Part shown: piece by piece, positions 24,334 through 32,887 of the stretch | Position numbering within the stretch: the stretch's first letter is position 1 | How the letters are laid out: the number at the start of each line of letters is the position of its first letter | DNA from: Mesorhizobium sp. | Lineage (GTDB): Bacteria > Pseudomonadota > Alphaproteobacteria > Rhizobiales > Rhizobiaceae | Length of the DNA: 64,000 nt | Direction: 5' to 3' | Assembly: GCF_004962245.1 (NCBI RefSeq) | Contig: NZ_SUHQ01000004.1 | Coordinates: 1 to 64,000 of the forward strand | Notes under the pieces: generated by a model | Told to the model about the DNA's origin: nothing | Database searches by the model: none | Seen by the model: only the letters and a program-made list of their open reading frames with translations | Position numbers and translations under genes: made by a program

Positions 24334-26402
24334 GCGCGATCAGTCCCCTCGCCGCCGCGCCAGCCGGACCCTTGTCGCGGCTCCTGTCGCGGCACAGCGG
24401 CGCGATCATCGCCGCGGTCGTCTTCGCAGCGCTTTTGCTCGTCGTCGATCTGGTCAGTGCCGGGCGGCTCACCTATTTCGACATTTCGTTCCTCTCGAGC
24501 GGCGGCGCCACCTCGGCGCTGGCGGCAATCGGCCAGACCCTGGTCATCCTGTCCGGCGGCTTCGACCTGTCCGCCGGCGCGGTGATCTCGCTGGTCAACG
24601 TCGTCCTGGCGACGGGCATGGATCCGATGGCGACCGGTTCGAGCGTTGTCCTGTGGACGCTGGTTGGAATTGGCGTCGGCATGTTGGTCGGCGCCTTCAA
24701 CGGCTTTTTCATCGCCATCCTGCGCATGCAACCCATCGTCGTCACGCTGTCGACCATGTTCATCCTGCAAGGCATCACGTTGCTGGTCATGGACAAGCCG
24801 GGCGGCTTCGTCTCGCCCGATCTTGGCGCCTTCTATCTCGGCGATGCGGTCGCGGGCTGGCTGCCGATGCCGCTGGTGGTGATCGGCGTCGTCCTGCTCG
24901 CCTGGTTCTGGCTGAAGGGGACGCGCTTCGGGACGGCTCTCTATGCAGTCGGCAGCGATCCGGATGCCGCTGCCTCCGTCGGTGTGCGCGTCGTTCTCGT
25001 CCGCTTTCTCGTCTATGTCGTTGCCGGCGGCTGCTACGGGCTTGCTGGCGTCTTCATCAGCGCCCAGACCGGCAGCGGCGATCCGCTCGTCGGCAATCCG
25101 CTGCTGTTGTCGATGTTTGCGGCGGTCGTCGTCGGCGGCACAAGGCTGGGCGGTGGACAGGGCGGTCCGGTCGGCACCGTGTTCGGCGCCTATATCCTGA
25201 TGATGGTCGTCAACATCCTGCTCGTGCTCAACGTCTCAGCCTACTATTCGACCATCGCCGAGGGTACGATCCTGATCCTTGCGGTGCTTGCCGGCTCGCT
25301 GTCGCATGGCTCCGTCCTGGCGCGCCAGTTCCGCGCCGCGCGGGCGCGGCTGACCGCGTGGCGAGCCGGAATGCTGCCGTCGCAGATCGATCGCGTCGAC
25401 CGGCGGCTGAGGATCGCACGGGACAGCGCCGGCGACCAGCCGGTGCCGCGGCCGCCCTTCCACGTCCGCAATGCCGAGACGCTGCGCTATGCGCTGCCGG
25501 CCTATATCTGCCTGGCCGTTGTCGTGATCGTCACCCAGATCTGGCTCGGACGCGCCATCTTCAACGTCACCTACTGGAATTCGCTGTTCGTGCTGTCGAG
25601 CTTCCTCGCCATCCTCGCGCTGGGGCAAGGCAGCGTGATCCTCACCGGCGGGCTCGACCTGTCGGTGCCATGGACGATAGGCCTTTCGGGCATCCTCCTT
25701 GCCGGCATGGTCAACGGATCGGATGCGGCACTTGCCTATGCGCTGCCGACGGTCCTGGTCATCGCCTGCTTCATCGGGCTAGCCAACGGCATCGGCATCG
25801 TCTTTCTCGGTATCTCGCCGATCGTGATGACGCTGGCCACCAACGGCATTCTGCAAGGCTTTGCTCTTCTCTACTCGCAGGGCACCCCGGCCGGCTTCTC
25901 CTCGCCGATGCTGCGCTGGTTCATGACAGGCAAGCTATTCGCCTTGACGCCGGTGGTGTTGTTCATGATCGCGTTTGTCGTCTTTGCCGTGCTGCTGCTC
26001 GGCCGCACCGCTTTCGGCCGCCGCATCTACGGCATCGGCAACAGCCTGCGCGCGGCCCAGCTGTCCGGCATCGCGGTCGGGCGAACGCTGATCCTAGTCT
26101 ATATGCTTTCGGCCGTTTGCGCGGCGATCGTCGGCATTATGCTCACCGGCTTTTCGGGCCAAGCGAGCCTGGGCATGGGCGACGACTATCTGCTGCCGTC
26201 CATCGCCGTTGTCGTGGTCGGCGGCGCGCTGATCACAGGTGGACGTGGTCATTATCTCGGCATGCTCGGTGGGGTGCTGTTGCTCACGGCGCTGCAGATG
26301 CTGCTGGCCGGCACCACGCTTCCCTATGCCACAAGGGCTATTCTGTACGGGCTGGTCGTTCTGGGCGCTGTCATGGCGCTGCGCGAACGGCGGCTGCAAT
26401 GA
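24330..26402 (+). CDS. tandem fusion of two RbsC-like permeases
   Basis: 690 residues, twice the family's usual 320-340. First permease about 20-335 (AAIGQTLVILSGGFDLSAGAVISL, GGTRLGGGQGGPVGTVFGAYIL), a basic linker about 340-395, second permease about 396-688 (LALGQGSVILTGGLDLSVPWTIG, GGALITGGRGHYLGMLGGVLLL). Each half has the GGxDLS motif of the CUT2 family and about 8-9 transmembrane helices. The fusion would supply the whole membrane part as one chain. Overlaps the ATPase gene by 4 bases. Confidence 0.92.
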   Translation: MSAISPLAAAPAGPLSRLLSRHSGAIIAAVVFAALLLVVDLVSAGRLTYFDISFLSSGGATSALAAIGQTLVILSGGFDLSAGAVISLVNVVLATGMDPMATGSSVVLWTLVGIGVGMLVGAFNGFFIAILRMQPIVVTLSTMFILQGITLLVMDKPGGFVSPDLGAFYLGDAVAGWLPMPLVVIGVVLLAWFWLKGTRFGTALYAVGSDPDAAASVGVRVVLVRFLVYVVAGGCYGLAGVFISAQTGSGDPLVGNPLLLSMFAAVVVGGTRLGGGQGGPVGTVFGAYILMMVVNILLVLNVSAYYSTIAEGTILILAVLAGSLSHGSVLARQFRAARARLTAWRAGMLPSQIDRVDRRLRIARDSAGDQPVPRPPFHVRNAETLRYALPAYICLAVVVIVTQIWLGRAIFNVTYWNSLFVLSSFLAILALGQGSVILTGGLDLSVPWTIGLSGILLAGMVNGSDAALAYALPTVLVIACFIGLANGIGIVFLGISPIVMTLATNGILQGFALLYSQGTPAGFSSPMLRWFMTGKLFALTPVVLFMIAFVVFAVLLLGRTAFGRRIYGIGNSLRAAQLSGIAVGRTLILVYMLSAVCAAIVGIMLTGFSGQASLGMGDDYLLPSIAVVVVGGALITGGRGHYLGMLGGVLLLTALQMLLAGTTLPYATRAILYGLVVLGAVMALRERRLQ

Positions 26403-26416
26403 GAAAGGACAGGACG

Positions 26417-27223
26417 ATGAGTAAAGCGGCACCGTCATCGGCGGACGATTTTCTGACCGGACTGAAGGGGCAGCGTGTGCTGGTGACGGCGGGCGCCGGC
26501 GGCATCGGCTTGGCCATTGCCGACACGCTGTCGCGGCTCGGCGCGCGCATCGTCGTGTGCGACGTTTCCGACGAGGCGCTGGCCGCTGCGCCGGACAAGG
26601 TCGCGCTCGTCGCCGCGGTCAAGGCCGATGTCTCGCGCGAAGACGACGTCGACCGGTTGTTCGAGACCGTGAAGGAAGAGCTCGGCGGTCTCGACGCGCT
26701 GATCAACAATGCCGGCATCGCTGGCCCGACCGGTGGCGTCGACGAAATCGATCCGGCGGACTGGCGGCGCTGCATCGACATCTGCCTGACTGGCCAGTTC
26801 CTCTGCGCCCGGCGCGCCGTGCCGCTGATCAAGGCGGCGGGCGGCGGTTCGATCGTCTCGATGTCGTCCGCCGCCGGCCGCCATGGCTACGCTTTCCGCA
26901 CGCCCTATTCGGCGGCCAAGTTCGGCGTCATCGGCCTGACGCAAAGCCTCGCCAAGGAACTCGGACCGCACGGCATAAGGGTCAACGCCATCCTGCCGGG
27001 CATCATCGAGGGGCCGCGCATCGACAAGGTCATCGCCGACCGGGCCAAGCAGCTTGGCGTGTCGAACGAGGAGATGACGGAGCGCTATCTCCAGAACATC
27101 TCGCTGCGGCGCATGACCAGTCCATATGATGTTGCCTCGATGGTCGCCTTCCTGCTCTCCGATGCGGGCATCAACATTTCCGGCCAGTCGCTCGGCGTCG
27201 ACGGCAATGTCGAAACACTCTGA
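26417..27223 (+). CDS. short-chain dehydrogenase/reductase
   Basis: 268 residues, classical SDR. Cofactor motif TAGAGGIG (about 31-38), NNAG (about 105), catalytic Ser in SMSSAAG, Tyr and Lys in YSAAKFG. Asp after the second strand (VCDVSD) favours NAD over NADP. It could oxidise a cyclic sugar to a lactone or a hydroxy acid to a keto acid; the next genes fit a sugar oxidation series. ATG at 26417 has AGGAC upstream; an in-frame ATG at 26399 at the end of the permease gene is possible. Confidence 0.9.
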   Translation: MSKAAPSSADDFLTGLKGQRVLVTAGAGGIGLAIADTLSRLGARIVVCDVSDEALAAAPDKVALVAAVKADVSREDDVDRLFETVKEELGGLDALINNAGIAGPTGGVDEIDPADWRRCIDICLTGQFLCARRAVPLIKAAGGGSIVSMSSAAGRHGYAFRTPYSAAKFGVIGLTQSLAKELGPHGIRVNAILPGIIEGPRIDKVIADRAKQLGVSNEEMTERYLQNISLRRMTSPYDVASMVAFLLSDAGINISGQSLGVDGNVETL

Positions 27224-27233
27224 GGAACGGACC

Positions 27234-28181
27234 ATGACGAAGGTAGCGATTGTCGGCAGCGGGTTCATCGGACGGGCCTGGGCGATCAGCTTCGCCCGCG
27301 CCGGCCATGATGTGCGGATGTGGGACCAGTCGCCGGCCGCGACGAGCGGTGCGCACGATTACATCGCCGGGGTGCTGGGCGACCTCGCCGCGAACGATCT
27401 GCTGCGGGGACAGGCGATCGACGCCGTGCTTGGTCGCATCGCCGTCGTTGCCGAGCTCGAGGAGGCGCTGGCCGAGGCCGTTCATATCCAGGAGAACACG
27501 CCGGAAAACCTCGACGTCAAGCGCGAGGTGTTCTCCAGGATCGATGCACTGGCCGACCCACAAGCGGTGATCGCCAGTTCCACCTCGGCGCTGCTGCCGT
27601 CGAAATTCACCGATCATCTGCAAGGGCGGCACCGCTGCCTGGTCGTGCATCCGATCAATCCGCCCTATCTCATCCCGGCCGCGGAAGTCGTGCCGGCGCC
27701 ATGGACCTCCACGGACACGGTCGAAAGGACCCGCGCCTTCCTCGTCGCTGCAGGCCACGCGCCGCTGGTGATGAAGCATGAACTCGACGGCTTCATCATG
27801 AACCGCTTGCAGGGCGCGCTGCTGGAGGAAGCTTTTCGACTTGTCGCCGACGGCTATGCCAGCGTCGAGGATGTCGATATCGGCATTCGCGACGGGTTGG
27901 CGCTGCGCTGGTCGTTCATGGGTCCGTTCGAGACGATCGACCTCAATGCGCCGGGCGGCGTACGCGACTATGTCGAGCGCTATCAGACGATCTATTCGAA
28001 CATCTTCCCGCAAATGCTGCGCCGCGTCGACTGGGCGGGCGAGGTCATGGCAACCGTCGAGGCCGACCGCCGCAAGCGGCTGCCGCGGGAAAGCCTCGGC
28101 GAACGGCAGGTCTGGCGCGACCGCCGGCTGATGGCGTTGGCGGCGCACAAGAGAAAATCGGATCAGGAGTTTGGACGATGA
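27234..28181 (+). CDS. 3-hydroxyacyl-CoA dehydrogenase-family protein (L-gulonate/carnitine 3-dehydrogenase type)
   Basis: 315 residues. Rossmann motif GSGFIGRAWAI at 8-18, ENTPENLDVKREVFSRID, SSTSALLPSKF, HPINPPYLIPAAEVVPAP, and a short C-terminal helical domain. Lambda-crystallin-type members oxidise the 3-hydroxyl of free acids such as L-gulonate or carnitine rather than CoA esters, giving a 3-keto acid. A 3-keto acid is the substrate class of BKACE, encoded next with a 4-base overlap, which supports this reading. Ends in a Lys-rich tail. Confidence 0.88.
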   Translation: MTKVAIVGSGFIGRAWAISFARAGHDVRMWDQSPAATSGAHDYIAGVLGDLAANDLLRGQAIDAVLGRIAVVAELEEALAEAVHIQENTPENLDVKREVFSRIDALADPQAVIASSTSALLPSKFTDHLQGRHRCLVVHPINPPYLIPAAEVVPAPWTSTDTVERTRAFLVAAGHAPLVMKHELDGFIMNRLQGALLEEAFRLVADGYASVEDVDIGIRDGLALRWSFMGPFETIDLNAPGGVRDYVERYQTIYSNIFPQMLRRVDWAGEVMATVEADRRKRLPRESLGERQVWRDRRLMALAAHKRKSDQEFGR

Positions 28182-29140
28182 CGGAAACAAACCGCAAGCC
28201 CAGCGCTGCGCAGACCAGGGGCAAGGTGATTATCACCTGTGCGGTGACGGGGGCAATCCACACGCCGACCATGTCGCCCTATCTGCCGATCACGCCGGAC
28301 CAGATCGCCTCCGAGGCGATCGCCGCCGCGGAGGCAGGTGCGGCGATCCTGCACCTGCATGCCCGCGATCCCCAAACCGGCAAGCCAGACCAGACGCCAG
28401 AGGCCTTCGCCCGCTTCCTGCCGCGCATCAAGCAGGCCACCAATGCCGCCATCAACATCACCACCGGCGGCAGCCCCTACATGAAGGTCGAGGAGCGCGT
28501 GCGCCCGGCAGCCGAGTTCAAGCCTGAGGTCGCTTCGCTCAACATGGGCTCGATCAATTTCGGCCTCTACCATCTCGTCGACAAATACGAGACCTTCAAG
28601 TTCGACTGGGAAAAGCCGCATCTGGAAGCGACACGCGACCTGGTCTTTCGCAACTCGTTCAAAGACATCGAATACATTCTTGCGACCTGCTATGACAACG
28701 GCACGCGTTTCGAGTTCGAGTGCTACGACATTGCCCATCTCTACAACCTCTCGCACTTCGCCGATCGCGGGCTGGTGAAGCCGCCGTTCTTCGTGCAGTC
28801 GGTGTTCGGGCTGCTTGGCGGCATCGGCACCCATCCCGAAGATGTCGCCCATATGAAGCGCACCGCCGACCGGCTGTTCGGCGACCAGTTCCGCTGGTCG
28901 GTGCTCGGTGCCGGCGCCAGCCAGCTTCGCATTGCCGCGCAGTCGGCGGCCCTTGGCGGCAACATCAGGGTTGGCCTGGAGGACAGCCTGTGGGCCGGAA
29001 AGGGCAGGCTGGCAAAGTCGAATGCCGAGCAGGTGATGCTTGCCCGCAAGATCATCGAGGGGCTTGGCATGGAGGTGGCGACGCCCGACGAGGCGCGCGA
29101 GATCCTGTCATTGAAGGGCGGCGACAAGGTCGCGTTCTGA
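28178..29140 (+). CDS. beta-keto acid cleavage enzyme (BKACE, DUF849)
   Basis: 320 residues, usual length. Family reaction: 3-keto acid plus acetyl-CoA gives acetoacetate and a new acyl-CoA; zinc enzyme with TIM barrel. Seen: ITCAVTGA, zinc ligands in LHLHARDP, NITTGG, FGLLGGIG, and VGLEDSLW with the catalytic-site Glu. N-terminal tail of about 15 residues is extra. Position after the 3-hydroxyacid dehydrogenase suggests that it cleaves that enzyme's product. Side chain of the substrate cannot be read from sequence. Confidence 0.92.
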   Translation: MTETNRKPSAAQTRGKVIITCAVTGAIHTPTMSPYLPITPDQIASEAIAAAEAGAAILHLHARDPQTGKPDQTPEAFARFLPRIKQATNAAINITTGGSPYMKVEERVRPAAEFKPEVASLNMGSINFGLYHLVDKYETFKFDWEKPHLEATRDLVFRNSFKDIEYILATCYDNGTRFEFECYDIAHLYNLSHFADRGLVKPPFFVQSVFGLLGGIGTHPEDVAHMKRTADRLFGDQFRWSVLGAGASQLRIAAQSAALGGNIRVGLEDSLWAGKGRLAKSNAEQVMLARKIIEGLGMEVATPDEAREILSLKGGDKVAF

Positions 29141-29185
29141 GGCAGCGCGCCTGTCGCCGCACGGTGCCAAACAGAGGAGGACGGC

Positions 29186-30064
29186 ATGAAGATCGAAGTC
29201 GTGGTGGACGTGAAGACCACACTGGGCGAAGGCCCATTGTGGGACGTCGAACAGGAGCGCCTCTACTGGATCGACAGTTTCGACGGGCGCGTGTTTCGGG
29301 CGACCGCCGACGGGCGCGAAATCCGTTGCTGGGATGTGCCGATGAAGATCGGCTCGATGGCGCTGCGCAAGGACGGCAGCGGCGCGGTGGTCTCGCTTCA
29401 GCGCGGCTTCCATCTGCTCGATTTCGCCACCGGCGAGGTGACGCTGATCCACGATCCGGAACCGGATAAGCCGATGAACCGGCTCAATGACGGCAAAGTC
29501 GACCGGCGCGGCCGTTTCTTCGCAGGCTCCATGGACACGATGGAAGAGGGCCCTTCCGGCGGTCTCTACCGGCTCGATCCGGATTTTTCTGTCACCAGGA
29601 TCGATTCCGGCATCATCTGTTCCAATGGCCCCTGCTGGAGCCCCGACGATCACACCTTCTATTTCGCCGACACCTGGACCGGCGAGATCTGGGCCTACGA
29701 CTATGACATCGCGACGGGCGCTGCCACCAACCGGCGCACCTTCGTCCGTGTCGACACCAGCCGGGGCGGCGCTGCCGATGGGTCGACCGTCGATGCCGAA
29801 GGCTTTCTCTGGAACGCCCTCGTCTATGACGGTCGGCTGGTGCGTTATGCCCCCGACGGCAGCGTCGATCGTATCATCGACATGCCCGTCAAGAAGATCA
29901 CCAGCGTGATGTTCGGCGGACCGAAGCTCGACACCTTGTACGTGACCTCGATGGCAAAACCGCCGCTGCCGCGGTTCCCCGGCGATGGGGTTCTGCGCGG
30001 CAGCCTGTTCGCGATAACCGGCCTTGGAATCAAAGGCGTTGCGGAACCACGCTTCGCCGGATGA
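29186..30064 (+). CDS. SMP-30/gluconolactonase-type lactonase
   Basis: 292 residues, six-bladed beta-propeller metal enzyme that opens aldonolactones. Seen: metal-site Glu in LGEGPLWD, Asn in NRLNDGKVDRRGRF, Asn in SNGPCWSPD and Asp in AADGSTVDAEGFLWNA. GGAGGA lies 7-8 bases before the ATG. Last gene of the CUT2/SDR/BKACE operon (45 bases after BKACE). It would hydrolyse the lactone made by the SDR or a similar enzyme. Confidence 0.92.
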   Translation: MKIEVVVDVKTTLGEGPLWDVEQERLYWIDSFDGRVFRATADGREIRCWDVPMKIGSMALRKDGSGAVVSLQRGFHLLDFATGEVTLIHDPEPDKPMNRLNDGKVDRRGRFFAGSMDTMEEGPSGGLYRLDPDFSVTRIDSGIICSNGPCWSPDDHTFYFADTWTGEIWAYDYDIATGAATNRRTFVRVDTSRGGAADGSTVDAEGFLWNALVYDGRLVRYAPDGSVDRIIDMPVKKITSVMFGGPKLDTLYVTSMAKPPLPRFPGDGVLRGSLFAITGLGIKGVAEPRFAG

Positions 30065-30100
30065 CGGCGGCTGCAAAAGGGGATAGAGGCCAATAGAGGA

Positions 30101-30123
30101 AGCGAGCGCTCGCTCGGTTTTCT
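30101..30123. promoter_or_regulatory. 14-base palindrome followed by T-rich bases (operator or terminator)
   Basis: AGCGAGCGCTCGCT (30101-30114) is a perfect palindrome; CGGTTTTCTT follows. It lies 37 bases past the lactonase stop and about 90 bases before the acyl-CoA dehydrogenase start. GAGCGNNCGCTC-like palindromes are common TetR-family operators in front of acyl-CoA genes; a weak terminator of the upstream operon is the alternative, although the stem leaves little loop. Confidence 0.45.
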
Positions 30124-30204
30124 TGACGATGGCCAATACTTTTCGGCGATCTCGTCCAAAGAGGTCGATGGCGGCCACCTCGTTTCATCGCTGAGAGGTT
30201 GTCC

Positions 30205-31416
30205 ATGAATTTCGACATTCCCGCCCGCACCGAAGATTACCGTGTCCGCATTGCCGACTTCGTCGAGCGTGAGATCCTGCCGCTCGAGGCCGACAAGATG
30301 TCCTATGACGCGCATGGAAATATCGCCTTGCCGCTGCTGGAGGGGCTTCGCGCCAAGGCGCGGATGGCGGGCCTGTGGTGCCTGCAACTCAAGCCCGAAA
30401 CTGGCGGCGCCGGTCTCGGCAAGATGGACATGGCGGTCTGCTACGAGGAGATGAACCGGTCGATCTTCGGACCCGCAGTGTTCAATTCGGCAGCGCCCGA
30501 CGACGGCAACATGATGGTTCTGGAGGCGCTCGGCACGCCGGCGCAAAAGGAAAAATGGCTGAAGCCGATCGTCGAGGGCAAGGTGCGCTCGGCCTTTGCC
30601 ATGACCGAACCGCACCCCGGCGGCGGCTCGGACCCTTCGATGATCATGACGCGTGCGGAGCGGCGCGGCGACAAATATGTGGTGACCGGCCGCAAATGGT
30701 TCATCACCGGCGCGGAGGAGGCCAGTCATTTTATTCTGATCGCGCGAACCTCGGACGATCCGCGCCACGGCCTTTCGGCCCTGATGTTCCACAAGGACCA
30801 GCCGGGCTGGCGCATCATGCGCCGCATCGAGATCATGGGCCCGGAGGAGCATGGCGGGCATTGCGAGTTGGAATTCGACGGGCTCGAAATCCCTGTCGAA
30901 GACATGCTGGCCGGCGAGGGCAGGGGCATGAAGGTGACGCAGGTCCGGCTCGGTCCGGCGCGACTGACCCACTGCATGCGCTGGCTCGGACTATCCAAGC
31001 GCTGCGTCGAGATCGCGCGCGCCTACGCTGCCGAGCGCCACAGTTTCGGCCAGCGCCTCGCCGACCGCGAAAGCGTCCAGCTGAAACTCGGCGACCTCGC
31101 CATGCGCATCGAGATCGGCCGCATCCTGGTGATGAAGGCAGCGTGGGAACTGGACCGCGGCGGCTTTGCCCGCAAGGAAGTGTCGATGGCCAAGGTCCAG
31201 GTCGCCAATGTGCTGCATGACGCGGCCGATGTGGCGATCCAGATCAATGGCGCGCGCGGCTATTCCAAGGACACGGTGCTCGAATGGATCTACCGCTATG
31301 CTCGCCAGGCGCGGCTGGTCGACGGTGCCGATGAGGTCCACAAGATGGTGCTGAACCGTTTCCTCAACGAGGAAGAGAAGGGCTTCTGGCGCTGGACTGT
31401 CGAAGGCGAGGCATAA
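30205..31416 (+). CDS. acyl-CoA dehydrogenase, ACAD10/11-like
   Basis: 403 residues. N-terminal helical, middle beta and C-terminal helical domains; FAMTEPHPGGGSDPSMIMTRAERR and KWFITGAEEASHFIL are the FAD and substrate segments, and GARGYSKDTVLEWIYRYARQARLVDGADEVHKMVLNRF closes the fold. The gene pairs with an APH-like kinase 31 bases downstream. In ACAD10/11 and bacterial LvaA/LvaC such pairs convert 4-hydroxyacyl-CoA through a phosphorylated intermediate. Start ATG has GAGAGG 6 bases before; a TTG two codons earlier is rejected. Confidence 0.9.
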   Translation: MNFDIPARTEDYRVRIADFVEREILPLEADKMSYDAHGNIALPLLEGLRAKARMAGLWCLQLKPETGGAGLGKMDMAVCYEEMNRSIFGPAVFNSAAPDDGNMMVLEALGTPAQKEKWLKPIVEGKVRSAFAMTEPHPGGGSDPSMIMTRAERRGDKYVVTGRKWFITGAEEASHFILIARTSDDPRHGLSALMFHKDQPGWRIMRRIEIMGPEEHGGHCELEFDGLEIPVEDMLAGEGRGMKVTQVRLGPARLTHCMRWLGLSKRCVEIARAYAAERHSFGQRLADRESVQLKLGDLAMRIEIGRILVMKAAWELDRGGFARKEVSMAKVQVANVLHDAADVAIQINGARGYSKDTVLEWIYRYARQARLVDGADEVHKMVLNRFLNEEEKGFWRWTVEGEA

Positions 31417-31447
31417 GGGGCGCGCGGTGGCGTCTCAGGAGGAAGAG

Positions 31448-32485
31448 ATGGCGCGGCCGTTGAACGCGGATTTCGACCCTGCGGCATTGAAGGGCTTTCT
31501 CGCGAACCGCCTCGGCGATGCCGCAATGACGCTCGAGCGGATCGGCGGCGGACAGTCCAACCCCACCTACTTCGTCGATTATGGTGCGCGTCGCATGGTA
31601 TTGCGCAAGAAGCCGGCCGGGCCGATCCTGCGCGGGGCGCATGCCGTCGACCGCGAGTTCCGCGTGCTTGAAGCGCTCGCACCGACCAACGTCCCGGTGC
31701 CCGGGCCGGTGCTCTATCACGGCGGTGTCGAGCCGCTCGGCACGCCCTTCTACCTGATGGAGCGGCTGGATGGTCGCGTCTTCCACGACTGTTCGCTGCC
31801 CGGCCTTTCGCCCGCACAGCGACGCGGCATCTATTTCGGCATGGCCGAAGCGATGGCCAAATTGCATGCTGTCCATCCCGACGATGTCGGCCTCGGCGAC
31901 TACGGCCGGCCCGGCAACTATTTCGAGCGCCAGATTGGCCGCTGGACCAGGCAGCTCAGAGAATCGCCGAGCGATAGAATTCCGGCACTCGAAGCGGTCG
32001 CCGACTGGCTGCCGCAGCACGTGCCCGCGGATGATGGACGCGTGTCGATCGCCCATGGCGACTTCCGCCTCGGAAATCTGCTGTTCCATCCCGGGAAGCC
32101 GGAGGTGATCGGCATTCTCGATTGGGAGCTGTCGACGGTCGGCCATCCGCTCGCCGATCTCGGCTTTTGCTCGATGACCTGGCATTCGACCCCGGACGAG
32201 TATGGCGGCATCCTCGGCCTCGATCATGCCGCACTCGGCATCCCCAGCCAGCGCGAATTCCTCGACCATTATTTCGTGCATGCCGTACCCACTGCGCCCC
32301 TGGAACGCTTCCACCTCGTTTTTTCGCTGTTCCGTTTCGCGGTGATCTTCGTCGGCATCGCCGACCGCGCGCGGGCAGGCAGCGCGGCGTCGGCCGATGC
32401 CGCCAGCAAGTGGCCTCTCGCCGGCCGCTTTGCCGTACGCGCTCAAGAGATCATCCACGGGGCAAGACCCTGGAGCATCGCCTGA
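31448..32485 (+). CDS. APH-like phosphotransferase paired with acyl-CoA dehydrogenase
   Basis: 345 residues, aminoglycoside-phosphotransferase/choline-kinase fold. Seen: GGGQSNPTYFVD (nucleotide loop), VLRKKPAGPILRGAHAVDREFRV (Lys region), catalytic Asp in IAHGDFRLGNLLFHP and metal Asp in GILDWELSTVGHPLADLG. The VLRKKP and RGAHAVDREFRV pattern is that of ACAD10/11 kinase domains and LvaA-like proteins, not of antibiotic kinases. Strong ribosome site AGGAGGAAGAG just before the ATG; the GTG at 31427 is rejected. Confidence 0.9.
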   Translation: MARPLNADFDPAALKGFLANRLGDAAMTLERIGGGQSNPTYFVDYGARRMVLRKKPAGPILRGAHAVDREFRVLEALAPTNVPVPGPVLYHGGVEPLGTPFYLMERLDGRVFHDCSLPGLSPAQRRGIYFGMAEAMAKLHAVHPDDVGLGDYGRPGNYFERQIGRWTRQLRESPSDRIPALEAVADWLPQHVPADDGRVSIAHGDFRLGNLLFHPGKPEVIGILDWELSTVGHPLADLGFCSMTWHSTPDEYGGILGLDHAALGIPSQREFLDHYFVHAVPTAPLERFHLVFSLFRFAVIFVGIADRARAGSAASADAASKWPLAGRFAVRAQEIIHGARPWSIA

Positions 32486-32537
32486 GAGGAGCGTTCGCGC
32501 CCAGGTCCGGTTACGGGTTGATCTGGCGAACGCCGGA

Positions 32538-32852
32538 TCACGACCGGCGGGCAGCGCTTCGTCGGCTGGCAACCAGCTTCAACCAAGGCGCCAAATGGAA
32601 GGCGCTCATCAGCAAGTACATCATGGCCATTCCGTTCAGCGGTGACGCATCCTGCGCGGCCGAGCAGATCATGTCCGCACCACCGGTAACGGCCGTCAGC
32701 AGCGCCATGATCGCGAATGTTGGCGCGGCCGCCAGGGATAACCAATCGGCGGCGCCGAGCGTGGCCGCGTTGCCGCTTGCGGCACAGGCACCCGCAGTTT
32801 CATGCCGAGCAGCAACCATCGTGCTGGACCTCCCGGGGAAATCGCCTGTCAT
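32538..32852 (-). CDS. small membrane protein of unknown function
   Basis: 104 residues. After a polar N-terminus of about 38 residues come two hydrophobic helices, about 39-57 (LSLAAAPTFAIMALLTAVT) and 74-92 (MAMMYLLMSAFHLAPWLKL), joined by a short loop with one Cys (MICSAAQ). Short basic tail SRRSAARRS suggests the C-terminus is in the cytoplasm. AAGGAG lies 9 bases before the ATG, which makes it a real gene despite its size. I associate similar proteins with rhizobia; no function known. Convergent with the kinase gene, divergent from the HTH gene. Confidence 0.7.
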   Translation of the reverse strand: MTGDFPGRSSTMVAARHETAGACAASGNAATLGAADWLSLAAAPTFAIMALLTAVTGGADMICSAAQDASPLNGMAMMYLLMSAFHLAPWLKLVASRRSAARRS

Positions 32853-32887
32853 CGCTCTTCTCCTTCGTGTCCTGCGTCATTCACGCC

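Noticed and set aside
24302..26416. Long 5' extension of the SDR gene through the permease region
   Set aside because: Only the last 268 codons match SDR; the rest is an alternate frame of the fused permease gene, so the start was set at 26417.
31448..32485. Aminoglycoside resistance kinase
   Set aside because: The fold is APH-like, but the pattern and the paired acyl-CoA dehydrogenase gene are those of the ACAD10/11 and LvaA group.
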